Below are positions 1 to 12,640 of a DNA stretch of 64,000 nt, one piece after another. The position numbers and the translations under genes were made by a program. The DNA lies in NCBI GenBank assembly GCA_008933995.1, contig WARS01002753.1, forward strand, positions 248,001 to 312,000. The letters are read 5' to 3'. How positions within the stretch are numbered: position 1 is the stretch's first letter; the number at the start of each line of letters is the position of its first letter. The stretch is from Datnioides undecimradiatus. Its lineage: Eukaryota; Chordata; Actinopteri; Lobotiformes; Datnioididae. The notes under the pieces were generated by a model. It was not told where the DNA came from. It did not search any database and saw nothing but the letters and a program-made list of their open reading frames with translations.

Positions 1-157
1 CCGCTGTCCAGTGCGTTAAAAGAGCGCAGCGCAGCGCAGCAGAGACTCTCCCCGCCGTCCACTCCGTCCTTCACCGCCGGGATTAATGTCTCCTCTCCGT
101 CTGAACGGACCCGCTCTCCCTAAATGAAGCTTGGCTCCTCTCCGTGATTTCTTCGCC
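1..157 (+). promoter_or_regulatory. vgll2: vgll2 5' UTR / proximal promoter (partial)
   Basis: GC-rich sequence with a short GCGCA-type repeat lies directly upstream of the vgll2 start codon at 158. No clear TATA box is visible. It is probably 5' UTR and core promoter cut by the left window edge. This is inferred from position only. Confidence 0.5.
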
Positions 158-3100
158 ATGAGCTGCCTGGATGTGATGTACCAAGTGTTTGGACCTCAGC
201 CTTATTTCAGCTCCTACAGCCCCTACCACCACCAGGTACGGATCCGGCTCTGACTGACCCGTCGTGCGCTCACTTTGGCTCCGCGGCGCACTTTTTATCT
301 GCTTAACGCGGAAAACTTTGACTCTCAGGTGTGGAAGCGCAGAGGCGCGCGGATTAAAACTTGCAAACACGCGAGATTAAGTATAATCCGCGCAGCCACG
401 AGTCACAGACACTGAATATATAAAAGTTTATTAATCTCTTACTCCACTTTTTTATCCTCTGTATGTAAAGAAACACGTCAAACACGCCGTTAATCAACAC
501 GCGGACCGTAGGGGCGCGGAGGAGCTCACCCGGTGCGCAACGCTTTACATAAGAAGCGAATGAAAAACTTCATTTTACCGTGGAAAATGAATAAATACGG
601 ATAGAAATACAATGAAAGTCACGGAGAATTTCAGAGAACACACTTCAGCGACGGAGAGCTGTTTGTTTGCTTCGTCTCTGGAGTTAAAAGAGGAGAAAAT
701 GTGCATTTACTGCTCCTTTTTAAAAATAATAATAATCACATGCGCTTTTATTAAAGGCGAAACTCTTACATCCTTCCCTCAGCTGGCTGTTTTGATTTTG
801 ACGAAGCTCTGAAAGAGGTTTTATAGAGTTTTATATTTTTAAAAGTAGACAAAACCTAAAGTTTCAGTCGTTTTGTTGTTAAAAGCTGTAATTTGTTTTA
901 ACTCTTGAAACCATCTTTTACATGTCTCGCATTTGCCGTCCTATTAAAACACACGAAAACTCATTAAATCCCCTTTTTCCTGCCACGCGAGTGTCTGTGC
1001 GACTTCGCCGCTGCGCCTGAGCAGTCTGAGCGCCTTTAAGACGCGTTAAAGGTCCTTTTTAACCTCTCCCTCTCTCTCTTTAAAACCTCTCGGTCAACAC
1101 GCAGCAGGCATATTTCACATAGTGCCAAAACTCACTTGGTCCGTCAACCAAACAGACCCGGGATCAGCCAGAGCTCACACTGCAAACCACGGTTTTACCC
1201 ATAATTACACCAGTTACATGCAAACACGTTATGGGCCGTGAGTGTGTTTGGTTTATCTAATGCATTTTGTTGTTTAATATCAATTTGATGTACTTTTATA
1301 ATGTTTTAAAGTGACTATCTTAAAGCAGGACTTTAATTTCACATGACTGAGTTAAAAACAAAGTAGAAGTTTGCAGGTTTTTCAGACGGAGTGAGCGTCT
1401 GCTGCACAAATATCATATCTGAGCGACGTCAAAAACAACCGCGGTGCTCCACACGTTAATACATCCATGCACTGCAGTTTAAACAGTGCTACGGTCGTCA
1501 GTGAACGCAGCGTTTGACTTTTAATGGCAGCTAATCTCACCCAATATCAGCAGGCGTGCATCATGAGCACAGCATTGTTTTTTAATTTTCAAATTAAAAG
1601 CCACACCCTTTGGTAAACAGTGAGGTGAAATGTGCATTTATACGTCAGTTTGTGCATGAATAGACGGATTTTACCTCCTCGTGCACGCTCTAAAAACACC
1701 ATATTTGTGAGGTTTGGGGGTCAAATGTGACATATCGGGTTGAAATTTGATCCGAAATTCAGAAAAAAGATCATGCAACTCTTTAAAATCTCTGCAAAGT
1801 GAGCGTGTGCAAACAAGACGCTGGATGAATACACAGTTTTATGGCGCGTGACATATAAATCTTGCACGTCTTTCCACAGAAACTGGCCTTGTATTCAAAA
1901 ATGCAAGACCCCCAGGACAGCGGCAGCCGGCTCGGCCCCGCGGGCCACCCGGCGATCAAGGAGGAGGACAAGGAGCTGCCGCCGGGAGCCGAGTACCTGA
2001 GCTCCCGCTGCGTCCTCTTCACCTACTTCCAGGGGGACATCAGCGCCGTGGTGGACGAGCACTTCAGCCGAGCCCTCAGCCACACGACCCCGTACCCCGC
2101 CTCAGGCAGCCACAAGGCCGTAAGAGGTGTGTGTCTGCGTGTGTGTGTGTGTGTGTGGTTTCCCTCAGTGTGTGTGTGTGTGTGTGTTATCCACAGCTTT
2201 ATTTTGGGAAATTCTGCCATGTTTGTGCACAAATCTCTCAAATCTGCAGCAAAACCATTTCCCAGGATTCAGTAACTTCGTCCTGGTCTCTTGTAGATTC
2301 ACACCAGGTGAGGTTCAGTTAAAAGTTAACATGCAAACACATAAAAACCAGATATTAAAGGAGGAATGCAATGACAGGGGAAGGTTATCTGTGTGTGTGT
2401 GTGTGTGTGTTTCACATGTTACCGGCAGCAAAGCGAGCGCGTTCCGTTTCAGTGTCCGTTTGCTCTCCGCCGCCGTGCTTGATGGAAACGTGAAGTGTGA
2501 CTAAATGATGGTGTGGATAACCAATGGGAGTATTGACATTATTTTAATTTGCTGCACGGTTAAAAACATTTCTCTGTCATTTCATTTTTCTCGGGTTTTG
2601 CCAGTGAGTTTCTCTTTGGCGTCTCGTCGGCTGCTGATTTTCTTATTGTTGCTCTCCGTTAGCTAGAGCTGATGTAGTGGCTGATATAAAAAAAATATAA
2701 AATAGATGATAAAAACTTATTGTTTTTGGTCTTTTGGTGACTTTTTGTGTAATTTGTGCATTTTTTAACAAAAACCCAGCCTTAAACAAACAGAAAAAAG
2801 GGCAGTATTTTAAGTTTTTACTGCTCCTGAAGCTTGAACCGATCCCTCTGTGTTTGCAGAGGTTTACAGGAGTTTTGGTTAATGATTGCATCTTGAATAC
2901 TTTGACCAACAGTTGGACAAAAGCACTTTTTTCAAAACAAAAGCATCCTTTCTCTGCAGCCTAATGAACTTTAATATCGCATAATCTAATCTCTAATCCC
3001 ATAAAACGTGACTTTAAAGTTGCGTTCACAGTTTTTTTTTTTTTTTAGTAATGTGTGTATCATTTCATGTTCATAAAAATGGCATAAACACCCAAAATGA

Positions 3101-5125
3101 GTCATTTTACAGCTCATTTTGGGTGTTTTCTGCTCTCAGAAGTGGCTCAGATGAATGATTATTGTTGGTTTGTGAGTTAAGCAAAATAAGAAATGGATTG
3201 GAAACATTTAAAATGAGGCGTTACGGCCAAAATATATGTTTTAAAGCTTTGGCTAAAACCAAAAAAAGTGGATCTGCTGGTAAGATCTTCTTTTAAATTA
3301 ACCTTAAGTGCTCTAATAGTGAGTTAAATTCACTTAACGATCATATTTAGTGGACGTGAACGAGCTTCTTTAGTAAACGTCTGGATCTCCGCCCTCACAG
3401 ACGGATCATTCCCGATGAGCCAGAGAAGTTTCCCTCCGTCCTTCTGGAACAGCTCCTACCAGCCGTCCGTCTCCTCCACGCTGGGCAGCGCTCTGTCGGC
3501 TCCCCACACAGAGCTGCCCTTCCCCGGGGACCCGTACTCCTCCGCCTCCCTGCACAGCCACCTCCACCAGTCCAGCCCCGACGCCTGGCACCCGTCCCAC
3601 CACCACCACCACCACCACCACCACCCTTACTCACTAGGCGGCGCTATAGGCACCCAGAGCTCGGCGTACCCGCGCCCCGGGGTCCACGAGATGTACGGCA
3701 CCGCGTTCGACCCGCGCTACGGCTCCCTGCTGGTGCCGTCAGTGAGGCCTCATCACCGCCTGACGTCGGGCAGCTCGGTACCGGGGCCCAGCGGCTCGCC
3801 GTGTGACCTGGGAGGGAAGGGGGAGTCGGGGACGAGTTCGGCCTGGAGCGGCGCCTTCACCGGAGCCGGAGCAGAGATCGGGCTCAACATGGACGCAGGT
3901 AACTTCAGGTTTTGCACATCAGGCTACAGCGTTTAAACTGTCCAATAGGAACGGAGAACAGAATGACATCACCAGTCTCCATTCAAATATACTGCAAAAC
4001 ATCTGCTGCGTGTTAGAATAACACTAGACCAGTTTGAGCAGTAAGCCAGGGTCTGTGATGCTGCACAGTTTTATCTGTTTTAACTACAAACATAGTTGCT
4101 AGGAGGCGGGGTTTCGCCGTGACCTTTACCAAGAGGTCACAAGCTGACTCAGACATCGAGGAAACACCCGGGAGCCACAGCTCCAGGAGTTAAAGAGCAG
4201 TGGAACTGAAGTTTAGCCTGAGCACGGCTGTGGATTTGATGTTTAGGATGTGATCGTTCAGCCGGGTGAGAGCAGTTTCCACTCAGGCGTGAACGCACAC
4301 GAGTCCTGCTCCTCACGAAGTGTGGAGGTCACTGGAAACACCACAGAACAAGAGGTTTTCTAAGACTGCGTCAGATGGATGTTGATTAAAAGTAATTTAA
4401 TAACAGCACAAGCCGAAAACTGGAAATGAGCGGCTTCTGATTGGGATTCGTCAATACTCAATATCTTAATGATTTACTGCATTACCAAAGTTTTATATCA
4501 GCGTAAGAGAGCAAGCGTGGTGGAAACATTAGCTGTACCATCACCGCAGCTCTGTGTGTGGTCATTTCACCTCCAGCGGACGTGAAAAACAACGGGGCGA
4601 ACAGTGAAAACTGAGTCAAACTGACGTTGTTCATGATTTACAAGAGGCTGGTTTGTAAAATGAGGATTTTCAGAGACCATAAAGATTCATTTTCAGTGAA
4701 GTTGTTGTTGTTTGTCCGGGCCAAAGCTGAGCCAGCGCCTGTCTGTCAACAAGCGAAACAAATGATTTGATTTATCGTCTAATTATGTGACTGAACTTAA
4801 AGAAACTCGGCCAAACTCAACTTTAGAAGCATGAAAAACTGATTTTTGTCCTGTTTTTTTTACCCCCCTGCCTCAGATCGACTTACCACCAGTGGTTTGA
4901 ACCGACAAACCGACTGTCAGTCAGCACTTTAACACCAGCTGTCAACTTCCTTTTCTGCTGCTGTCTTCGCTTTCGTCCCCCTCGCCGCCTCGGGCGGACT
5001 CCTCCCGCCTTTTATCCGTTTTGCTAATCTTCCTCTCTTTCTTTCTCGCCTTTCTCTTCTTTTCCTCCTCTCCTCTCTCAGGTCTGCAGGCACAGGATAA
5101 GAGCAAGGATTTGTACTGGTTTTAG
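158..5125 (+). CDS. vgll2: Vestigial-like family member 2 (TEAD transcriptional cofactor)
   Basis: Nuclear cofactor that binds TEAD factors through a Tondu (TDU) motif; in vertebrates VGLL2 acts in skeletal muscle and pharyngeal arch development (family knowledge). Coding exons: 158-235, 1880-2126, 3401-3898, 5082-5125, giving 867 nt and 288 residues. The start MSCLDVMYQVFG is the conserved VGLL2 N-terminus. The TDU is at about residues 67-92 (SSRCVLFTYFQGD, then VVDEHFSRAL). Exon 3 carries the conserved SFPMSQRSFP and a nine-histidine run at residues 175-183. Exon 4 encodes the terminal DKSKDLYWF. Phases join cleanly (0, 1, 1). The intron 2 donor is set at GTGTGT (2127) because only that phase restores the conserved D-G-S-F-P junction; a better-looking donor GTAAGA lies at 2120. 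Which teleost duplicate (2a or 2b) this is cannot be decided here. Confidence 0.94.
2127..2187 (+). repeat. (GT)n microsatellites abutting the vgll2 intron 2 donor
   Basis: Two GT tracts (about 2127-2157 and 2170-2187) begin at the inferred 5' splice site itself, so the donor reads GTGTGTGT rather than the usual GTAAGT-like form. A further GT tract lies at about 2391-2410. Confidence 0.9.
3086..3128. repeat. Perfect 16-bp hairpin in vgll2 intron 2
   Basis: Positions 3086-3101 are the exact reverse complement of 3113-3128, separated by an 11-base loop. The stem contains ACCCAAAATGAG and its complement. It lies in an intron and is not explained by coding sequence. It could be a small palindromic element remnant or just a stable intronic RNA hairpin. 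Confidence 0.85.
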
Positions 5126-6215
5126 AGACCGCTGCGACTCTTCCAGCTTCCCCTCACACACCTCCCCCCCCCTCACCTCACTCCTACTTCAGCTGTAGCC
5201 TCTTTTCCTCCACCTCTGCTCTGCTCTGTCGCTCTGCTGCTGTTATGGGGTGACTGACATGGGGAAACTGGTTCTTGGAGGGCTGTAACAGCTTCTGGTC
5301 TACTTGCAGCTCGGTGTTACGGCGGACTGTGCAGCAGCAGCAGCGGCGGCGGCGGTGGCGGCACAGCCCTGCTGAGCTGAGCGCCGACTGTGGATACAAA
5401 GCAAGCGTGGAAACAAAAGCGGACTCTCGGAGGAAAGCGAGAGAGAGAGAGAGTAAATCTTGGCGGACGTGGACAAAGACAAGACTCTTTGTGCTTCTGT
5501 AACAGGCAGGGACAACATTCCTAAAGTGGAAAAAGTCTGGGGACAGACGGACAGAGACACATGTGCCGTCGAACTCCAAAGACGAGCGCTCGAAGGACTT
5601 GGCAGGACTCGCCTCGCTGTGGGACAACTGGGAGTGTTATGGCTGGAGGAGAAAGCCGTGTTGGTGTTGAGGAGGCCACACAGCAAGAATTTGGCAGGAG
5701 GAGTCCGAATGCTTTGGTTTACACGGACTTTTTGTTCAACGTCAGCTTGGGGGGGGGGGAAAAACAAAAACAAAAAAAAGCACTGTCGGTATTTTACGGA
5801 CGTTAAATTAAACACTTTCGGATGGTTTTCAGCTGAAAACGCCAGATATTTAAGCCCCGAGTTCAGCGACGAACCACTCCGGCTCCGTGTCGTGCACGAG
5901 CTCAGAGTGAGCAGACTGCGCGCAGAGCAACTTGATTCACGAGTCGATGTGCACGCTGTCGTCCCACAATGCAATGCACAAAAAGGAGATCGCAGAAACG
6001 CCGAAATGCAGAAAACAAAACTGACACGTGTATACACAGTATACAGCAGAGCATACTGTCTATATGTAGTACGTGATTGGGTTGCACTTGTCTCAGCAGG
6101 ACGTTAAGCGTGGATTGCGGATGCGGATGACCACGCTGAAGATGTCACACGTCTCGGTTACATGCGGTGTATCTGTCGTTTCAGTCGAAATAAATTTATT
6201 GACCATGTTTCAGCC
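5126..6215 (+). other. vgll2: Probable vgll2 3' UTR
   Basis: Sequence after the vgll2 stop up to the first good plus-strand AATAAA (6189-6194). It holds a CAG/CGG-rich patch at about 5330-5362 and a G run at 5750-5759. Long open frames occur on both strands, but they overlap, resemble no family and fit GC-rich noncoding sequence. UTR status is inferred from position. Confidence 0.5.
6189..6194 (+). terminator. vgll2: Candidate vgll2 polyadenylation signal
   Basis: AATAAA about 1.06 kb after the stop codon, followed by AT-rich and T-rich sequence. It is the first canonical hexamer on the plus strand that I noticed downstream of vgll2. Confidence 0.45.
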
Positions 6216-9200
6216 CGGAGAGTCGAAACTGTCCAAACTTAAAACATTTGCTGCTCAAATTTATGTTTTTTTTGCTTCTTTTCTCATTTTATATAGTTAA
6301 TACTTTGGGGTTTAGTCAGACAAAATAAGCAATTTAAGGTTTTTTTTCCCAATTTTTTGGAAATACAACAGATTGATTGACAGATAATAACATAATTGGT
6401 TGCTGCACTAATTTAAAAGTTATTCTAACAGTGACAGTTTGCAAGCAAGGTGTCAAAATGAACCACGCTTAGCTTCAGATGCGTTTTGACCTTCATGCAA
6501 ATCGATGACACCTGTTCATTTTAGTTGTTTATCTCAAAATCTGTGTTCAACTGACATTTAAAGGTTTAAAAAAAAAGCTAATTTGGCACTGCAGCAGCTG
6601 AAAAACTGCAATTTCCCGCGTGCACGTTTCACGATTTAAGTGCCACACGTGCAGCCACGCACAGTGAATGTGGTGTCACAGGCTTGTAGTCAATGTAAAA
6701 CTGTTTTATGGGTTAAATCAGGTGAACAGAGCCTTGAATCTGCTGCAGACACGATGAGGGTGTTGCAGCAGAGCAATGCTAACAGCTAACACCTTTGTTC
6801 TGGACTTTTATGAAACATTATCTTATTCTTTAACATTATTTTAAAGGTTAGAGTTTAAACAATAATACATCTCGGCGACTGTGCCAACAAAACAAATGCA
6901 GACCTCGCACCAGTGGCTGCGGAGAGAGAGAGAGAGAGAGCGAGGGGAGGGGTCGCTCTGATGAATGAGGAGAACGACGGCTATTTGAAGCCACTTGACT
7001 CCTTCTCTCCCTGCTCCCATGCAGCTGTCAACGACAACTGCTCCTCAACTCAGTGAAGACACGCACACGCGCGCACACACACACACAAATACACGCTCGT
7101 CCTTATCGCTCAGTGTGGACCGCAATCTCTGGAGTTCTTTGTGCCACTTGAAAACACACCGGAGCAGAGACGGAGGGTTTAATTGCAAACGAATGAAAAC
7201 TAAAAGTAAAGCCTCTGATTTGATTCTTTTATTTACTGAAACTTTTACTTTTTAAGTTGTGCTGTAAGAGCCTTTTAAACCAAAGCCCCCCACTGAACCC
7301 TGCAAGTTTGCATCTTAGGTCTCCAGTTCTGATTGCGCTGACATTATTTTAGAACTATATGAACCTAAAATACATTACATATATTGTTTTACGAGGATAT
7401 TATTATCCCTTTTATAAAAATAAAGCAATGCCATGAAGCCACGTAACACGATTTACACTATAGTTGAACAATTGTGTCTGAAAGTGGGGGAAAATGTACT
7501 CAAATGCAACTTTGAGGCAGCTGGTGTGAAGCATTTTTAATTTGGAGCTAATACATTAAAATAATTTATAAATATTTCAATCCACATTCCACTTAAAACC
7601 TAATAGTAATACGATTTAAGGCAGCGTTAGTAGTATTAGTATTGAACTGAACTGAGCATTTAGTACTGATCTACTGTGCTGTAACACAAGGAGAATGAAT
7701 GTTACAGCTGCAAAACATTAAAAACAAGCAAACATATAGATGCAAGAAATCTGAAAATCAGCAGTTCATCTGTAAAGACAAAAAGAAAAGATAACACTAG
7801 AGTGTGTCGGGTGAGGAGGTGCGCTCAAGAACCGGCTGCTGCTCTGGATTAAAAGCTTATAATATGAGTTTAAATGCTGATAAACTCCGAATGAAGCAAT
7901 GAACCAAGCAGAGAGGCCTTCACACTAAAGAAGCCCAAGTTCACCCCCTTCAACCGTTTCTGACATAATACTGAACCAGCTGCTTATAAGAATGAACTGC
8001 TGCAGGTTCCCTTTGTAGAGATGTGATGAGATTAAAGGGTTCAGTGCTGGAAGGTGAGCACGGTGCTGCTTTAATGCAGCGGTGTTGCAGCTACAGGCCT
8101 TGGAGAAAAAAATCGTGGATCTGTGCTTTAGACAGAAAAAACGATGCAGACGATGCAGTTGTGTTTAACGTGTGGACGGCTTTACTTCTCTGATTTCAGC
8201 GTGTGCACATGGATCCAGCTCTGGAGAGGAAGAGGGCACACCTTGGCTGCTGCACCTGCTGGGAACTTGTCCTAGCAACGTCCGTCTGATGCGGAGCAGC
8301 TTTAATCATTTATTTATCTGTTTATTTATCAGTGCGATGTTTTCCGACATGTTCTGCAGAGACTTGTCAACTGCCAGTTTGCAGATTTGTTGGTAGAGGT
8401 GTTAATACTGAGAAAAATCCCTGTATACAGAAGTTTATATCACAGCTTTTGATAAAATCCAATTAAGCAACGATTTACAGACTAAAAACTAATCGGAAAA
8501 AGTCAGTTTTTGGTCAGTCTAGTGGATTAAATACGTGACCAATCGGTGCAGATCATTGCAGAAAGCTGCTTTGCAGTATTGCTAGCAGTAGGCTAATTGT
8601 AGCTGTAGCTATCATAGCAAATACAAATATTATATACCATGAATTTAGCAAGCAGACGCAACTCTTTTTGTGTCAGGTAAACATGTTTCACGTTATTTGA
8701 ATCCTCACAGCAGAATTTTACTGCGACTCGCCATCTCCATCATCGCCATGCCCTTCGTTAGCGCTGCGATGCTTCAAGGTCACTGTTGTCTTGTTGTGTT
8801 GCTGAATTCTTCTAATGCATCGGTAAAGCTTTTATAGGGGACGCTATGTTAACATAGTTTAATGCATTTTTTTTAGCTGTGAATGTCAACTCTGTGTAAA
8901 CCCAATCCCATCATCTGAGGAATCTGTGGTTGATCTATTCACTCCCCGAACAATGAAACCAGCAGCACGACACAAACATGGAGGAAGAACCAACAACATG
9001 TACGTAGCAGTTTAAAGCCGAGAGCTGCTGACGCATGAGATGATCTTTTGACATCAAATAACCTTTAAATACCGTGATATTTGCTTGTCCCAGTGCTGCA
9101 TTTTTCTATAAATGCACTTAGCGGTGCACTTATTGCAGGAACCCACAATGTTAGGGCTTTAAACTTCAATTCCATGTCTTTTCTACTACACAGGCACAGG

Positions 9201-9880
9201 CCAGTGTGACCACCATGTTCTCACACCGTTTGACAGCACAGACGTCGTGGTTCCCCTCCATTATGATAGCAAGGCTTAATCTGACAATCAGATCTTAGAG
9301 TTTGCTGCATAATCCATTCAGATACTTCATTTAGGACTGAAGTAGTGCATCCTATCTTTATGTTTATAAGAACTAGAACAAAATGTCCTCATATGTATAA
9401 ATGTCCTCGCAGCAGGTGTTCTGTCAGAGGTTGGTCCTCACATGTATACAAAGACACACACACACACACACCGTCCCACTGTGCAATAGAGGGAGCATTT
9501 AGTGCGGGCCGGATCCTGCACTACTGGGACAACTGCTGTGATATAAGTGAAGGGAACAGAGGACACACACACACACACCACAACTGTTAAAGATAAATTG
9601 TGAGCGTGTATGTGTCTTTATTGAAAAAGGCCCGGCTTCTGTGAAGAGGAAGCACATTAAAAAGACATATTCTGTTACCGTTAACACAAGTAGTTTAATC
9701 TGAAACATGTCTCCTATCTCTGTGTATCTCTGACAGACTGACTGAACTGAATGGCGTCAGTCGTTTCGTGTATACTTTGCGATCGCTTGCACATTTATGA
9801 GTAAGATCATACCTCAAAATGTTGTGAACAAGTTGTTTTACCTTTATACATTTAATTATGTATTTTATAAGACTGAATAA
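6216..9880. other. Intergenic, no gene seen
   Basis: No supportable gene. It contains short simple repeats: (GA)n at 6921-6940, and CA-rich tracts at about 7067-7087, 9452-9470 and 9564-9577. The rest is AT-rich, unique-looking sequence. Confidence 0.7.
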
Positions 9881-9884
9881 CCTA

Positions 9885-10035
9885 AAAAATAGCTGGTATT
9901 TTACTCCTGTTGGACAGATTTTGAGTATAAAGTAGCATAAAATGGAAAAGCTCTATATCTCCAGAGGGAAATCAAGCTAAGTAGCTAATTGGTTACTTAA
10001 GTATAGTAAATGTACTTGTTACTTTCCACCTCCAA
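9885..10035. repeat. Dispersed fish repeat fragment (TACTTAAGTA type)
   Basis: Contains GTTACTTAAGTATAG and ACTTGTTACTTTCCACCTCC, which resemble the end of the palindromic element at 13523-13616 and a motif common in teleost intergenic DNA. Related scraps occur near 28080, 36880-36920 and 38930-38990. The family was not identified. Confidence 0.5.
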
Positions 10036-10859
10036 GTACTGTCGTGTGTAAAATCGACATTTTCTTCGATATAAAATCCATAAAGTGTTGCTCAGATTGG
10101 AAAATAGGCTGTTGTCCATTATTTTGAAGGTTGGTGGATCAGTTTTTGGAAAATCTCTCTGCACATGTGGAAGTGTCCTTGATCAACAAACCCAAAATTA
10201 CTCTTGATGAGCTGACCAGAGCTAAGAAAAGAGAAAATGTCCTGGAAGAGTCGGCTCCAACTCTCCGTGAAAAAGAAAAACACATCCAGTTAGGTGGAAG
10301 GAATTGTGTTGACTTAACTTGAACTTTTCAATTTCATGTTCAAATCAAATCTTGTTTTTCAAGGTGAGGAACCAGACCTCCTCATAGTAGATGGCCACCA
10401 ATGGATGTCTGACAGCTCTTGACCCTGTTTCAGTGGACGTTGGAGGCCACCAATGTTTTTATTGCTTTGTGAAACTCTAGTTTCTCCTCAATTCGAGTAC
10501 ACAAACATGATCACCCACATGACCTGGACTTGACAGATGATTTTTCCACCATGTTTGATGTCATGACACTTGAAAGCTTTGAGTCATCAGTCATAAACCT
10601 GCAATATGACCTGTAGAGATTGTTAGTTTTCTCTCTTTTGATCCTTTTTATCAGTTTTCCTCAAAAAAAAAAAAAAAAAGCCAGGTTTTTACCGGATACG
10701 AGGCGCAAACGCTGGATTTATTGGCTGGAAACTCAAGACATTCTTGTAGATTTTCATAATGTCTCCTGGCTACCGTTTAATGAAGACCATCAAGGGGGGC
10801 TTTTTCTCTGTTGCAGGCAATATTACCACGAAATAATACAGACTAGTGGGTTAATCTGA

Positions 10860-11215
10860 CGAGTTTCGGAAAACTTGGCACTGAAAACCAAACTGTGTCA
10901 CAACGGGTGCAACACAAATGCAGGAGACTAGACTACTTGCAGTAAAAAAACAGATTTAATCCAAAACAGTGCACACAAAGGACAGTTTAACGAACTGGCA
11001 AAGAACTAAGGAAGTGAACTGGTATATAAAAGGTGCAAAGAGAGGCTGATTATGCAATGAGATGACAATGTGGAAACCCAAGGGTAAATCAACAGGTGAG
11101 CAAGAAAACTGTTGGGAAACACAAGACAGGAAGCAGAACAAAGAAGTCTTTCAACATAAAACAGGAAACTAAAGGACAATGAACCAAAAACTGAAAAACA
11201 AACTGAATATTTTTA
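10860..11215. mobile_element. Possible nonautonomous transposon fragment
   Basis: A-rich sequence made of AACAC, ACAGG and GGAAAC words (for example CAGGAAGCAGAACAAAG), a composition typical of nonautonomous DNA elements that I recognise from fish genomes. No terminal inverted repeats were found, so this is a weak call. Confidence 0.3.
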
Positions 11216-11254
11216 ATTCAAACATCAGATCTACTTTGTTTTACAGATCTAAAA

Positions 11255-11540
11255 TATAGAAAACTACTACTAACGTGCTCAAAAGACAACTGACATTCAT
11301 CAACCACTCCCTGCAACAGCTCCTGAGAAGACGCTGGCCAGATACCATCGCTGACATCAACCTGCACCAAGCAAGAACCCAGAAATCTTCAAATTAGGAG
11401 GAGGAAGCCCACACACATTCAACTCAGGAAGCAAAATCAATCAATCACCATAGAGGCATGAGCGGTTGAACCCACCATGCAGGAGAAACAGAGGAAGAAC
11501 CAGAACCTGGAACCACCTGGTGAGAAGCACAAAAACAAGA
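11255..11540 (+). mobile_element. Degraded non-LTR retrotransposon (ORF2 C-terminal fragment)
   Basis: Translation with frame changes gives FINHSLQQLLRRRWPDTIAD, close to the 'F.N.CLR.ILR.RWPDTI' segment found after the reverse transcriptase of some LINE proteins. It is followed by NPPCRRNRGRTRTWN, resembling 'NPQGKRGRGRPRNTW'. Stops and frameshifts show it is dead. Confidence 0.6.
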
Positions 11541-11559
11541 GAAGAGAAGACCAGAGAGG

Positions 11560-12640
11560 ATGGAGGGCTTATGTTCCTCGGGGATTATAAAAGTGATTTA
11601 GTATTTTGTCCTTTCCTTTAATAAAGAATGGTCCAGTTTACTTAGCATTTAGAGAATTCGACCAGCTCTCATCATGGCTGCCAATTTGAAACCTCTGGAT
11701 CTGGACTCTGTTTCAAGCTGCAACAGAAGGACACGGCCGACCTCGTAACAACTTAGCTCTGACTCTAACAATAGAGCGTACCTGCTCTGTGGTGGGTAAG
11801 CAAACATGGGAAAAGATGCTAGCAGTGATCACGAGGCCCCTGGTTGTGTTTTAAACAATAAAAATACTGTAATTCAAAACAGACATTCCTGTACAATCTA
11901 TTCAGTTTCTTGGAATAAGTAAAAAACAACAACATGCATTGGTCTAGATCTGTTAGACTGAGGTGGCAATGAAAACCAAGAATGCATCAACGGCCATCTT
12001 TGATTGGATTGATCGGGACAGGAAATAGTCATTAGAAGAATGGCTGAAATTATATTTATAAATACATTAAGAAGCATGAAATGGTCGTAGGTTGCACGCT
12101 ACTTAGCCGTCTTCAAGGGAAAACAAGGACAAATCATTGACGAATGCATGATTAAATGTGGTTCAAGCATCATTGAACTCGAAGGAACGTGATTCTCGAT
12201 AATCACAAGGTTGCCGTCAAAACAACTTCACAAAGTACAACGAACTGTTTGGATGAATGAGAAATGGCCTTAAGACATCTTTAAAGCTCCAATCGTACCT
12301 GTTTATTTTTCACACAGGGTCTAGTGGAAGCTATATAGGGATCGTACCTTCAATATCAGGTCATTTTGAACTGAGTTATCTCAGATGAAAGGCTATGAGC
12401 TGGCATCAACAGACTCTGCAAGACAGCAGCAGCATCCTCAGTACCCACCAGCATCTCCCATGGTTATTCTTGTGCTGTTTTCACCAGTTGTGAATCAGTT
12501 GGGTTCTTGTGTTTGGGTCGATACTGATCAGGGTGGGCAACAGGCTCAGCTGAAGTTTCAGGTCAAAGTCACCTGTGCAGTGTTTGAGCATGACCTCCAG
12601 GGCTTTCTTCAGGGCTTTTACTTGTAACGAGTGGCCTCAG
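11560..12640. other. Intergenic, unassigned
   Basis: No gene seen. It lies between two LINE relics and may itself be decayed transposon sequence, but nothing in it was recognised. Confidence 0.5.

Noticed and set aside
3395..3634. Minus-strand open frames with poly-Gly or poly-Val opposite vgll2 exon 3
   Set aside because: Shadow of the CAC (histidine) repeat on the coding strand.
5300..6107. Long overlapping open frames on both strands (245 codons minus, 215 codons plus) after vgll2
   Set aside because: They overlap on opposite strands, resemble no protein family, contain low-complexity runs, and lie in GC-rich likely 3' UTR.
10131..10322. 63-codon open frame with a Lys/Glu-rich product
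   Set aside because: No family recognised, no splice or expression evidence, and it sits in a region of transposon relics.
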